Shown: positions 1 to 8,067 of the stretch, in pieces
How the letters are laid out: each line of letters begins with the position of its first letter
How positions within the stretch are numbered: position 1 is the stretch's first letter
Assembly (NCBI GenBank): GCA_023393755.1
Contig: JAEXCA010000034.1
Span: 1-33,126 of the forward strand
Direction of reading: 5' to 3'
DNA length: 33,126 nt
Origin: Actinomycetes bacterium
GTDB lineage: Bacteria; Actinomycetota; Actinomycetes; Propionibacteriales; Propionibacteriaceae
Translations under genes and position numbers: made by a program
The notes under the pieces: model-generated
The model's input: only the letters and a program-made list of their open reading frames with translations
The model's database searches: none
What the model was told of the DNA's origin: nothing

Positions 1-588
1 CGCCGCCACGCCGTCGGCGTCGCCGGCCTCGATCTGCTGCAGGATCCGCTCGTGCTCGGCGACGATGATCTCCGGGCTGAGCCGCTGGCTGCCCTGAAGC
101 TGGGCCATGCAGAGCTTCACCTCGAAGGCGAGCGAACCGTAGATCTCCGAGGTTCTGGCGCTGCCGAGCGAATCCACCAGGGTGGTGTGGAACAGCATGT
201 CCGGATTGACGATGTTGTACTCGCCCCGGTGCCAGAGCGCGGCGATCTCGGCGTTGGCCTCCCTGGCCAACGGGGACGCGGTGCGCTGTTCGGCGAGCCG
301 ACGCAGCACCTCGACCTCCAGGTAGGTCCGGGTGTTGTAGATGTCGCGGACGTCGTCCGGCCCGAGTTCCACCACCCGCGCGGTCTTGTGGTTCTTGCGG
401 ACGACCACCTTCTCGCTGACCAGCCGCTCGATCGCCGCCTTGGCGGTCGCCCGGGCCACGTCGTAGCGGGAGGCCACGTCGGCCTCGGTGAGAGGGGTGC
501 CCGGAGCCAGTTCACGGCGCAACACCAACGACTTCAGGTCGTCCACCACGGCGTCGACGACGGAAGTGATGTTGAGACTGCGTGCCAC
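1..588 (-). CDS. GntR-family (FadR/LldR-like) transcriptional regulator, C-terminus cut by window edge
   Basis: Reads MARSLNITSVVDAVVDDLKS at the N-terminus; 196 codons are visible and the frame runs off the left edge. Residues ~8-75 form a GntR winged helix-turn-helix (LTEADVASRYDVARATAKAA). The rest matches an FCD ligand-binding domain, with an NPDMLFH segment and a later AEHERI segment that supply the Asp/His ligands typical of metal- and carboxylate-binding FCD proteins. The GTG start at 588 is chosen because an AGGAGG-type Shine-Dalgarno lies just upstream. It is divergent from a lactate permease and lactate dehydrogenase, so a lactate-responsive repressor of the LldR type is inferred. 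Family assignment is firm; the effector is inference from neighbours and from the LldR-type palindrome in the shared intergenic region. Confidence 0.88.
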   Translation of the reverse strand, partial: MARSLNITSVVDAVVDDLKSLVLRRELAPGTPLTEADVASRYDVARATAKAAIERLVSEKVVVRKNHKTARVVELGPDDVRDIYNTRTYLEVEVLRRLAEQRTASPLAREANAEIAALWHRGEYNIVNPDMLFHTTLVDSLGSARTSEIYGSLAFEVKLCMAQLQGSQRLSPEIIVAEHERILQQIEAGDADGVAA

Positions 589-639
589 CGCTCCTCCTGC
601 TCCCGACCTGAGACTTTACTCCCACAGCCGAGGCTGGGT

Positions 640-668
640 GTTTTCGGCCCATTCTAGTTCCATATAAG
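640..668 (+). promoter_or_regulatory. Candidate promoter of the lactate operon
   Basis: A TATAAG hexamer at 663-668 matches five of six positions of TATAAT in an otherwise GC-rich stretch. A poor -35 (GTTTTC, 640-645) sits 17 bp upstream. The LldR-type palindrome at 695-705 would lie about 20-35 bp into the transcript, a roadblock-like position. The -10 is convincing by composition; the -35 is weak. Confidence 0.35.
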
Positions 669-694
669 CAAAACTACTTGCGGAGCATGTCTAC

Positions 695-705
695 TTGTTC
701 GACAA
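695..705. promoter_or_regulatory. LldR/FadR-type operator palindrome
   Basis: TTGTTCGACAA is a perfect palindrome around a TCG centre. It fits the TNGTNNNACNA consensus described for LldR-type FadR-family regulators of lactate genes in corynebacteria. It lies between the divergent regulator (start 588) and the permease (start 741), 35 bp before the permease start codon. Binding by the adjacent GntR protein is inferred. Confidence 0.6.
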
Positions 706-740
706 TCGGCGCAGTCGGTTGAACTCAATGAGGAGATCTC

Positions 741-2441
741 ATGCCTGTATTCACGCAGCCGCTCGAGCCAATCGGGTCAAGTCTGGCCCTGTCGGCGCTC
801 GTTGCGGCCATCCCCCTCGCCCTGCTGTTCGTGCTGCTGGGCGTCTTCAAGGTCAAGGCCTGGTTGGCCTCGGTCATTGGTCTGGTGGTTTCCATTCTGA
901 TCGCCATCGTCGGTTGGGGCATGCCCGCCATGATGACGCTCTCGGCCACCGCGGAGGGCATCTTCTACGGCGCCTTCCCGATCATGTGGATCCTGTTGAA
1001 CGCGATCTGGGTCTACCAGCTCTCGGTGATCACCGGGTGGTTCGAGCAGCTCGGTAAGCTGATCCGCTCGATCTCCGATGACCAGCGGATTCTGGCCATC
1101 CTGATCGCGTTCTGCTTCGGCGCGCTGATGGAGGCCCTGGCGGGCTTCGGCGCTCCGGTCGCCATCTCGGCCGCCATGTTGATGGCTGCCGGCATGAAGC
1201 CGCTCAAGGCAGCTGTGGTGTCGTTGCTGGCCAACACCGCCCCGGTCGCCTTCGGCGCCATGGGCGCCCCGATCATCGCGCTCTCCAGCGTGACCGGGAT
1301 CGAGCTCCACACCCTTTCTCAGATGGCCGGTCGGCAGACCCCGTTCGTCGCGTTCATCGTCCCGTTGGTGCTGGTCTTCCTGGTCGACGGCCTGCGCGGC
1401 GTCAAGCAGACCTGGCCGGTCGCCCTGGTCGCCGGCGGCGTGTTCGGCAGCGCCCAGTTCGTCACCGCGAACTTCATCACCGTCGAGATCACCGACGTCA
1501 TCGCGGCCCTGGTGACCATCGCGGTCGTCCTGGTCATGTTGCGGTTCTGGAAGCCTTCCAACCCATTGCCGCTGGATCACTCCGCGATCGAGGAGACCGA
1601 CGCCGCCAAGGCCGGCACCGGCAAGCTCGACAACTACCCCGAGATCACCGCCACCGGTGGCAAGCACCTGTGGGGCGCGATCGCGCCGTACGCGATCATC
1701 GTCGCGGTCTTCTCGGTCAGCCAGATCCCGGCGGTCAAGGCCTTCCTGCTCGGCATCGGTCAGGTCAAGTTCCCGTGGCCGGGCCTGGCCGAGATCGGCG
1801 CCGACGGCAAGGCCGCCTCGTTGATCATGAACGCCTCCGGCAACCCGGTGATGACCACGGTCTTCACCCTGGATCACATCCGCGCCACCGGCACCCTGCT
1901 GCTGCTCTCGGGCATCATCACGGCGATCGTGTACAAGATCAAGCCGGGCGACGCCGTCCGCGCCTACGGCAGCACGCTGAAGCAGCTGCGGTTCACCATC
2001 ATCACCGTGCTGTCGGTGCTGGGCCTGGCCTACGTGATGAACCTCTCCGGTCAGACCGCGTCGCTCGGCTTCGCGCTGGCTTCGGTGGGTTCGATCTTCG
2101 CGCTGATGTCGCCGCTGCTGGGCTGGATCGGTGTCGCGATCACCGGTTCGGACACCTCGGCCAACTCGCTGTTCGGCCTGCTGCAGGCCACCGCTGCCAC
2201 CCAGGCCGGGCTGAGCCCCGTCCTGATGGCCGCCAGCAACTCCTCCGGTGGTGTGATGGGCAAGATGGTCTCGCCGCAGAACCTGGCGGTCGCCGCCGCG
2301 GCCGTCGGCATGATGAACAAGGAAGGTGAGATCTTCCGCAAGGTGGTCGGCTGGAGCCTGGTCCTGCTGGCCTACTTCACCGTCCTCGTCCTGCTACAGG
2401 CCGGCCCGCTGGCCTGGATGGTGCCGCCGGTGACGCCGTGA
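741..2441 (+). CDS. lctP: L-lactate permease (LctP/LldP family)
   Basis: A 566-residue polytopic membrane protein, the usual length of the lactate permease family (COG1620), which imports lactate or glycolate by proton symport. At least twelve hydrophobic segments are visible. Family landmarks include the early WILLNAIWVYQLSVITG stretch, EALAGFGAPVAISAA near residue 135, and the late VAITGSDTSANSLFG and ASNSSGGVMGKM segments. The ATG start follows a GAGGAG Shine-Dalgarno at 5 bp spacing. The stop overlaps the next gene by 4 bp (GTGA), so the two are translationally coupled. The divergent GntR regulator and the downstream dehydrogenase support a lactate uptake and oxidation unit. Transport of D- versus L-lactate is not decidable from sequence. 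Confidence 0.95.
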   Translation: MPVFTQPLEPIGSSLALSALVAAIPLALLFVLLGVFKVKAWLASVIGLVVSILIAIVGWGMPAMMTLSATAEGIFYGAFPIMWILLNAIWVYQLSVITGWFEQLGKLIRSISDDQRILAILIAFCFGALMEALAGFGAPVAISAAMLMAAGMKPLKAAVVSLLANTAPVAFGAMGAPIIALSSVTGIELHTLSQMAGRQTPFVAFIVPLVLVFLVDGLRGVKQTWPVALVAGGVFGSAQFVTANFITVEITDVIAALVTIAVVLVMLRFWKPSNPLPLDHSAIEETDAAKAGTGKLDNYPEITATGGKHLWGAIAPYAIIVAVFSVSQIPAVKAFLLGIGQVKFPWPGLAEIGADGKAASLIMNASGNPVMTTVFTLDHIRATGTLLLLSGIITAIVYKIKPGDAVRAYGSTLKQLRFTIITVLSVLGLAYVMNLSGQTASLGFALASVGSIFALMSPLLGWIGVAITGSDTSANSLFGLLQATAATQAGLSPVLMAASNSSGGVMGKMVSPQNLAVAAAAVGMMNKEGEIFRKVVGWSLVLLAYFTVLVLLQAGPLAWMVPPVTP

Positions 2442-5260
2442 CAGCGGTGATCTCCCCGGCAACTCTGCCCGGCCTGCTGGCGGAGTGCGTGGCTGATCCG
2501 GGACAGCTGCGTACCTCCGAACTGGACCGGCGGGCGATGGCCCACGACGCGTCGCACTTCCTGCTGCTGCCGTCGGCCATCGTGGCCCCACGCGATGCTG
2601 AGGAGGTGGCCCGCCTGCTGCGGGCCACCGCCTCGGCGGGGATCGGCCTCACCTTCCGCTCCGGCGGGACGAGCCTGTCCGGCCAGGGCTGCACCGACCA
2701 GGTGCTGGCCGACGTCCGGCGGCACTTCCAGGGTGTGGAGATCCTGGACGGCGGCGAGCGGGTGCGCGTCCAGCCCGGTGTCACGGTGAAGCAACTCAAC
2801 GCTCACCTGGCGCCGTACGGTCGCAAGCTCGGGCCGGATCCGGCCAGCGAGGCCGCCTGCACGATCGGCGGCGTGGTGGCGAACAACTCCTCGGGCATGG
2901 CCTGCGGAACGGTGGAGAACAGCTATCGGACGTTGGAGTCGGTGGTCGCCGTGCTGCCGTCCGGGACGGTGATCGACACCGGTGCGTCCGACGCCGACGC
3001 CAAGCTGCGGGCGCTCGAACCCGAGCTGTACGAGGGGCTGCTGAAGCTGCGCGACCGCGTGGTGTCGAACCCTGCGTCGGTGGCCAAGATCGCCCAGCAG
3101 TTCTCGATGAAGAACACCATGGGCTACGGGATCAACGCCCTGGTGGACTACGCCACCCCGGCCGAGATCCTCACCCACCTGCTGATCGGCAGCGAGGGGA
3201 CGCTGGCCTTCGTGGCCTCGGCCACCTTCCGGACGATCCCCATCCGGAGTGCGGTCGCCACGGCGCTGGTGGTGTTCGACGATCTCTACGCGGCGAACAA
3301 CTCCCTGCCCGGGCTGGTGGCCACCGGTGCCGCCACCCTGGAACTGATGGACGCGACCTCGCTGCGGGTCGGCCAGCGGTTCCCGGACACCCCGGACATG
3401 ATCAAGGTGCTGGACGTCTCGACCCAGGCGGCGCTGCTGCTGGAGTACCAGGCGACCTCGGCTGCGGAGCTGGAGCACCTGGTCCGCGAGGCCCGTCCGA
3501 CGCTGGACAAGCTGCCGGTCGGCGGCCCCGTCCAGCTCACCGACGACGCCGCGCTGCGGGCCGGGCTGTGGACGCTGCGGAAGGGGCTGTACACCTCGGT
3601 GGCCGGCGCCCGTCCGTCGGGTTCCACGGCGCTGCTGGAGGACGTCGTCGTCCCGGTGGAACGTCTGGCAGACACCTGTGTCGAACTGGCTGTCCTGTTC
3701 GACAAGTTCGCCTACGAGGACTCGGTCATCTTCGGTCATGCCAAGGACGGCAACGTCCACTTCATGATCACCGACCGGTTCGAGAACGACGAGCAGATGA
3801 AGCGGTACGTCGACTTCACCGAGGAGATGGTCGATCTCATCCTGGCCAACGACGGTTCGTTGAAGGCCGAGCATGGCACCGGCCGGGTGATGGCGCCGTA
3901 CGTCCAGCGGCAGTACGGCGACGAGCTGTACCAGGTGATGTGCGAGATCAAGCGGTTGTTCGATCCGCGCGGGCTGCTGAACGCCGGGACCATCATCACC
4001 GACGACCCGGAGTTGCACCTGAAGCACATCAAGCTCAACCCGAGCATCGATGAGGAGGTCGATCGCTGCACGTCCTGTGGGTACTGCGAGCCGGTGTGTC
4101 CGTCCCGCAGCCTCACGCTCACACCACGGCAGCGGATCGCCGTCCGGCGGGAGATCGAGACGCTGGAGGCGGCGGGCGACCTGGACGCGGTGGCCCGGTT
4201 GGAGAAGGAGTTCGACTACCAGGTGGTGCACACCTGCGCGGTCGACGGCATGTGCGGCACCGCCTGCCCGGTGAAGATCAACACCGGGCTGCTGGTGAAG
4301 AAGCTGCGGCGGGAGAAGACCACGCCGACGGCCACCAAGGCGGTGTGGACGACCCTCGCCAAGCACTGGAAGGGGACGACCGGCACCTTCTCGACGGTAA
4401 TGAGCGTCACCAATGCGCTGCCTGGCCCACTGGAGACCGCCCTGATCGGGGTCGACAAGGGCGCTCGGGCGGTGCTCGGCAAGGACAACATCCCGTTGTG
4501 GTCGAGGGAGCTGCCGGGCGGCGGTCCGTCGCGGGCGCGTCCCCGTCCGTTGGAGCCGGTGACCGCGGTCTACCTGCCGGCGTGCGTGAACGTGATGTTC
4601 GGGCCGCTGGAGGGTCAGGGCGTCCAACTCAGCTTCGAGGCGCTGTGCGCGAAGGCCGGGATCAGCCTGCTGGTGCCGGAGGGGATCGAGTCGCTGTGCT
4701 GCGGTACGCCGTGGTCCAGCAAGGGCATCCCCAACGGGTACGAGGAGATGAAGTCCAGGGTGCTGCCGGTGATCCGGTCGGCGACCGAGGACGGCCGGCT
4801 GCCGGTGGTGTGCGACGCCTCGTCCTGCACCGAGGGCTTCCTGCACATGATCCAGTCGGATCCGTCGCTCAAGGTCGAGGTGATCGACGCGGTGACCTTC
4901 GTCGCCCGGCACGTCCTGCCGGTGTTGGGCGAGTACCGCAAGATCGATTCGGTCACCCTGCACCCGACCTGCTCGTCCACGCAGCTGGGGATCAACCCCG
5001 ACCTGCTGAAGGTGGCCAAGGCCACCGCCGAGAAGGTCAACGTGCCGGTCGACTGGGGCTGCTGTGCCTTCGCCGGCGACCGCGGCATGCTCCACCCGGA
5101 GCTGACCGCAGCCGCCACCACCCCGGAGGCCGCCGAGGTGGCCAGGCTGGGAGCGTCCGCGCATGCCAGCCTCAACCGCACCTGCGAGCTGGGCTTGACC
5201 CGGGCCACCGGCCAGCCCTATCGCCACATCCTCGAGCTGCTCGCCGAGCAGGTCGAATAG
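2438..5260 (+). CDS. FAD-linked, Fe-S cluster D-lactate dehydrogenase (GlcD-GlpC-type fusion)
   Basis: A 940-residue fusion. Residues ~40-260 form the PCMH-type FAD-binding domain, with RSGGTSLSGQG near 75 and ANNSSGMACG near 148. The FAD-oxidase C-terminal domain follows, with the conserved GHAKDGNVH and EHGTGR segments. Two 4Fe-4S motifs start at C544 (CTSCGYCEPVCP) and C600 (CAVDGMCGTACP). Two CCG/HdrB-like cysteine clusters come last (CCG at 754-756 and a Cys pair at 875-876). This is the architecture of quinone-linked bacterial D-lactate dehydrogenases that pass electrons from FAD through Fe-S centres to the membrane. The GTG start overlaps the permease stop. Glycolate or another 2-hydroxyacid is possible as substrate, but the permease partner favours lactate. 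Confidence 0.93.
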   Translation: MTAVISPATLPGLLAECVADPGQLRTSELDRRAMAHDASHFLLLPSAIVAPRDAEEVARLLRATASAGIGLTFRSGGTSLSGQGCTDQVLADVRRHFQGVEILDGGERVRVQPGVTVKQLNAHLAPYGRKLGPDPASEAACTIGGVVANNSSGMACGTVENSYRTLESVVAVLPSGTVIDTGASDADAKLRALEPELYEGLLKLRDRVVSNPASVAKIAQQFSMKNTMGYGINALVDYATPAEILTHLLIGSEGTLAFVASATFRTIPIRSAVATALVVFDDLYAANNSLPGLVATGAATLELMDATSLRVGQRFPDTPDMIKVLDVSTQAALLLEYQATSAAELEHLVREARPTLDKLPVGGPVQLTDDAALRAGLWTLRKGLYTSVAGARPSGSTALLEDVVVPVERLADTCVELAVLFDKFAYEDSVIFGHAKDGNVHFMITDRFENDEQMKRYVDFTEEMVDLILANDGSLKAEHGTGRVMAPYVQRQYGDELYQVMCEIKRLFDPRGLLNAGTIITDDPELHLKHIKLNPSIDEEVDRCTSCGYCEPVCPSRSLTLTPRQRIAVRREIETLEAAGDLDAVARLEKEFDYQVVHTCAVDGMCGTACPVKINTGLLVKKLRREKTTPTATKAVWTTLAKHWKGTTGTFSTVMSVTNALPGPLETALIGVDKGARAVLGKDNIPLWSRELPGGGPSRARPRPLEPVTAVYLPACVNVMFGPLEGQGVQLSFEALCAKAGISLLVPEGIESLCCGTPWSSKGIPNGYEEMKSRVLPVIRSATEDGRLPVVCDASSCTEGFLHMIQSDPSLKVEVIDAVTFVARHVLPVLGEYRKIDSVTLHPTCSSTQLGINPDLLKVAKATAEKVNVPVDWGCCAFAGDRGMLHPELTAAATTPEAAEVARLGASAHASLNRTCELGLTRATGQPYRHILELLAEQVE

Positions 5261-5280
5261 TCGTCTAGGGGCGGACACCA

Positions 5281-5321
5281 GGGGGTGGTTCCGGTGCTCC
5301 TCAGGCGCCGGAGCCACCCCC
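5281..5321 (+). terminator. Intrinsic hairpin terminating the lactate operon
   Basis: A 17-bp stem (5281-5297 with 5305-5321) has only two G·U wobbles and a 7-nt loop, starting 20 bp after the dehydrogenase stop. No U tract follows, as is common for actinobacterial terminators. The stem is long and GC-rich enough to be convincing as a structure. Confidence 0.75.
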
Positions 5322-5345
5322 GCTCCGCTGTCCGGACACGGACAT

Positions 5346-5465
5346 GGACCGGGGGACGGTTCTCTGGTTCGTTTCGGACCGGGGGACGGTTCTCTGGTTC
5401 GGTTCGGACCGGGGGCCGGTTCTCTGGCTCGCTTCGGACCGGGGGACGGTTCCCTGGCCTGTTGA
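5346..5465 (+). repeat. Four tandem 30-bp REP-like units upstream of the RAYT gene
   Basis: Units start at 5346, 5376, 5406 and 5436 with exact 30-bp period. Each begins with a GGACC arm, then a GG bulge, GGGA, a CGGT tetraloop, TCTC, a T, and a GGTTC arm, followed by a short spacer such as GTTTC. GGACC pairs with GGTTC and GGGA with TCTC if G·T/G·U pairs are allowed, so each unit folds as a bulged hairpin. The third unit has a loop-proximal A-to-C change and the fourth has a decayed distal arm. The array lies 120 bp upstream of the Y1 transposase gene. Confidence 0.9.
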
Positions 5466-5475
5466 GGAGCTGGCG

Positions 5476-5511
5476 GTGGATAACTCGCCTTCGCCCGTCG
5501 GGGTTATCCAC
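5476..5511. promoter_or_regulatory. Inverted pair of DnaA-box-like sequences upstream of the RAYT gene
   Basis: GTGGATAAC (5476-5484) and GTTATCCAC (5503-5511) form a perfect 9-bp inverted repeat around an 18-bp spacer. The right copy extends to TTATCCACA (5504-5512), an exact DnaA-box consensus. It sits between the tandem repeats and the transposase start. It may be a DnaA-binding site, an operator for the transposase, or part of the mobile unit; nothing here distinguishes these. Confidence 0.5.
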
Positions 5512-5584
5512 AGCTCGCTGAACTGCTTGGCACGTTCGGTGCGTTGGTGGCCAGAGTCATGGGTCCCTAGAGAACGGACGACCC

Positions 5585-6352
5585 ATGCCTCGACAAGCTC
5601 GACAACTCAGCGAATCCGGGATTTACCACGTGGTGCTTCGCGGCATCAATCGGCAGGCGATCTTCCTCGACGCAGAAGATCACCTGCGCTTCCTGCGCTA
5701 CCTGAATGACCTTCGTGCAGTCTCAGGATGCGCTGTCCTTGCGTACTGCTTGATGGGCAACCACGTCCATCTCGTGCTGCGGACCGGAACCGAGACCATC
5801 GGCCAGGTGGTCAAGCGACTTGGTGTGCGTTATGCACGCTGGTACAACACCAAGTACTCCAGGGTTGGGCACGTCTTCCAGGACCGCTTCAGGAGTCGGC
5901 CAGTGGACGACGATGAGTACCTGGTCACGCTACTTCGCTACGTCTGGAACAACCCGGTGAAGGCCGGCATCGTTGAGCGGCCCGGCCAGTATCGCTGGAG
6001 CAGCCTGAGTCAAGGCGCCCTGGTTGATCGGGAGGTATTGCAGTCTTTCGTTGAACCAACCACCCTGGCGCAACTGAGCTCCACGGCCGACGCGGGGGTG
6101 GTCGACCCTGATCCGTTACCACCGGATCGGGTGACGCTGACCGACGCTGCGGTGGAGAGAATGCTCGACCAGTTGTGCCAGCAGCACTACGCGACCAGCT
6201 TCGAGTGGCTCCCGATCCGGGCCCGCAACCGCGTCATCTCGCGGGCGCTGCGTCAAGGGGCGTCGATTCGGCAGCTGTCTCGGCTCACCTCGCTAGGCAG
6301 AGGGGTGGTCAGACGGCTCGGCGAGCGTGGAGCGCCGCTGGATCAGCAATGA
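5585..6352 (+). CDS. REP-associated tyrosine transposase (RAYT, Y1/HUH family)
   Basis: A 255-residue protein with an N-terminal Y1 transposase domain (residues ~10-140). The HUH metal-binding motif is H60-V-H62 within MGNHVHLV. A candidate nucleophile is Y119 in LRYVWNNPVKAG, the conserved helix of this family. Residues ~200-250 (ASIRQLSRLTSLGRGVVRR) look like a helix-turn-helix DNA-binding tail found in one RAYT group. RAYTs cut and join single-stranded palindromic REP elements. REP-like hairpins flank this gene on both sides (5346-5465, 6370-6424), the typical REPtron layout. Codon use is less GC-biased than in neighbours, suggesting separate ancestry. No clear Shine-Dalgarno is seen before the ATG. 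The 3' end overlaps the convergent metallohydrolase gene by 60 bp. Confidence 0.9.
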   Translation: MPRQARQLSESGIYHVVLRGINRQAIFLDAEDHLRFLRYLNDLRAVSGCAVLAYCLMGNHVHLVLRTGTETIGQVVKRLGVRYARWYNTKYSRVGHVFQDRFRSRPVDDDEYLVTLLRYVWNNPVKAGIVERPGQYRWSSLSQGALVDREVLQSFVEPTTLAQLSSTADAGVVDPDPLPPDRVTLTDAAVERMLDQLCQQHYATSFEWLPIRARNRVISRALRQGASIRQLSRLTSLGRGVVRRLGERGAPLDQQ

Positions 6353-7804
6353 CGCGGGGGAGACGCCGCGGACCGCGGGACGGTTCCCTGGTCCGCGGTG
6401 GACCGGAGAACCGTCCCCCGGTCCGTGGCAGTCGAGGCGGACGGGTTCGCCGAGGGTGGGGACGATGGCCATGGCGCTGGTGCGCGCGCGGATGTGCTCG
6501 CCGAACGCCTTTCCTACCTCGGGGGTGCCGTGGACGGTGAACACCGTGGTCGGACGTGGGGTCAGGTCGGCCAGCCAGTCCAGCAGGTCGGAGCGGTCGC
6601 CGTGGACGGAGAACTCGTCGTCCTGCAGCACCTCGGCACGCACCGGGACGTAGCGGCCGTGCATCTTCAGCTGGGTGGCGCCGTCGACCAGGGAACGGCC
6701 GCGGGTGCCCTCGCCCTGGTAGCCCACCAGCACCACGGAGTGCTTGTGGTCGGGCAGCATGTGCTCCAGGTGGTGCAGCACCCGGCCGCCGGTCGCCATC
6801 CCGGAGGAGGCGATGATGATGCACGGGTGCTTCGGATCGTTCAGCCGGATCGACTCCTCGGTCGAGCGCACCTCGCGAAGCTGCGACAGGTGGATGAAGT
6901 GGTCGGGGTCGAGATCGGGACGCAACTCGTCGCGGAACGACGGATCCCGGTAGACCGCCAGGGCGGCCAGCGCCATCGGGGAGTTCACGAAGATCGGCAC
7001 CTCCGGGATGCGGCCGTCGTCCTGCATCTCCGACAGGGTCTTCAGCAGCACCTCGGTGCGGTCCACCGCGAAGGCCGGCACCAGCACCGAGCCACCGCGG
7101 CGCACCGTCCGGCGGATCAGGTCGGCGAACGGCTCGTGCGCCACCGAGGGTTCGGGGTGCTCCCGGTCGCCGTAGGTCGATTCGATCAGGACGGTGGCCG
7201 CTCCCGGCGGCACCTCGCGGGGTCGCAGCACCGGGTGCTCGTGGCGTCCGACATCGCCGGAGAACACCACCTCGGTGCCCGGGGTGGTCACGTGGATGCT
7301 GGCTGAACCCAGGATGTGCCCCGCCGGGTAGTAGCGTGCCACGATTCCGTCCCCGAGGTCGAGCGGCGAGTGGTAGCCGACGGCGCGGAACAGCGGCAGC
7401 GTGGCCTCCACGTCGGCGGTGGTGTACAGCGGCAGCGGCGGGGTGTGCTTGGAGTAGCCGCGCTGCGCGGCGTGCTCGGCGTCCCGCTCGTTGAGGAAGG
7501 CCGAATCCCGCAGCACGATCTCGGAGAGCCGGATCGAGGGAGCGGTCGCCCAGACCGGGCCGGCGAAGCCGCCGCGGACCAGCCGCGGCAGATAGCCGAC
7601 GTGGTCCATGTGGGCGTGGGTGAGCAGCACGTCGGTGATGGACGAGGGCTCGACGCCGAACGCGGCCCAGTTCAGCTCCCGGAGCTCCTTCTCACCCTGG
7701 AACAGGCCGGCATCGACCAGGATGCGGCGATCCCCCACGGTGAGCAGGTACTTCGAGCCGGTCACCGTGCCGGCGCCGCCGAGGAAGGTCAGTGTGGTTC
7801 CCAT
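6293..7804 (-). CDS. MBL-fold beta-CASP RNA-processing hydrolase (YSH1/RNase J-related) with repeat-derived tail
   Basis: A 503-residue zinc hydrolase of the beta-CASP group (COG1236), expected to act on RNA in the cytoplasm. Visible motifs are HAHMDH (63-68), H163 in AGHILGSA, D184 in FSGDVGR, ESTYGDR (208-214), and the beta-CASP and RMMBL landmarks ASSGMATGGR (332-341), GYQGEGTRGR (361-370) and VFTVHGTPE (421-429). The ATG at 7804 is chosen because the protein then begins MGTTLTFLGGAGTVTGS as in relatives; the Shine-Dalgarno (AGGGG) is unusually close. Odd feature: the conserved fold ends near residue 458. The last ~45 residues come from two inverted REP units (about 460-478, giving GDGS and GNRP peptides) and then from the antisense strand of the RAYT 3' end. 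The ancestral stop was probably lost when the element inserted. Confidence 0.88.
   Translation of the reverse strand: MGTTLTFLGGAGTVTGSKYLLTVGDRRILVDAGLFQGEKELRELNWAAFGVEPSSITDVLLTHAHMDHVGYLPRLVRGGFAGPVWATAPSIRLSEIVLRDSAFLNERDAEHAAQRGYSKHTPPLPLYTTADVEATLPLFRAVGYHSPLDLGDGIVARYYPAGHILGSASIHVTTPGTEVVFSGDVGRHEHPVLRPREVPPGAATVLIESTYGDREHPEPSVAHEPFADLIRRTVRRGGSVLVPAFAVDRTEVLLKTLSEMQDDGRIPEVPIFVNSPMALAALAVYRDPSFRDELRPDLDPDHFIHLSQLREVRSTEESIRLNDPKHPCIIIASSGMATGGRVLHHLEHMLPDHKHSVVLVGYQGEGTRGRSLVDGATQLKMHGRYVPVRAEVLQDDEFSVHGDRSDLLDWLADLTPRPTTVFTVHGTPEVGKAFGEHIRARTSAMAIVPTLGEPVRLDCHGPGDGSPVHRGPGNRPAVRGVSPASLLIQRRSTLAEPSDHPSA
6370..6424. repeat. Inverted pair of REP-like hairpin units downstream of the RAYT gene
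   Basis: A 25-bp plus-strand unit (6370-6394) and a 25-bp minus-strand unit (6400-6424) are separated by 5 bp, a BIME-like arrangement. In both, the GGACC and GGTCC arms pair perfectly. The inner stem is GGGA with TCCC in the first unit and GGGA with TCTC in the second, the loop is CGGT, and a 2-nt/1-nt asymmetric bulge separates the stems. Both units lie inside the 3' coding part of the metallohydrolase gene. Confidence 0.9.
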
Positions 7805-7973
7805 ACCCCTACTGTGGCGCACCCGATGCCAGTTTCGGTGGCAGGCGGGGCGCTGGCCGCGGAATCCCGGTTCCGGGCCGGCACCACGGCCAACGCCGTA
7901 GCCGGTGGCCGGCCCGGAACGGCGGGCGGTCGCCGATACCTCAGGGAGGGGTTTCGACATTCCCGCGAGATCG

Positions 7974-8003
7974 TTGACCGGGCCACGCGGACGGGCTTAG
8001 CGT
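7974..8003 (+). promoter_or_regulatory. Candidate promoter of the subtilase gene
   Basis: TTGACC (7974-7979) and TAGCGT (7998-8003) are separated by 18 bp and fit the actinobacterial TTGAcn / TAnnnT pattern. Transcription would begin near 8010, which argues against the most upstream in-frame start of the protease (GTG at 8002). Confidence 0.45.
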
Positions 8004-8067
8004 GGCAGCCACCCCGGTCCCGCGTCGGATGAGCAGGACCTGCCGCCTTGAGAAAGGTCGATCCCCC

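Noticed and set aside
52..657. 201-codon open frame on the plus strand
   Set aside because: Antisense to the GntR regulator, low-complexity His/Gly/Val composition, no family resemblance.
2372..5317. 981-codon open frame on the minus strand
   Set aside because: Mirror of the dehydrogenase gene; a consequence of high third-position GC, with no recognisable protein domain.
5346..5465. CRISPR array
   Set aside because: Units are contiguous 30-bp tandem copies with no unique spacers and no cas genes nearby.
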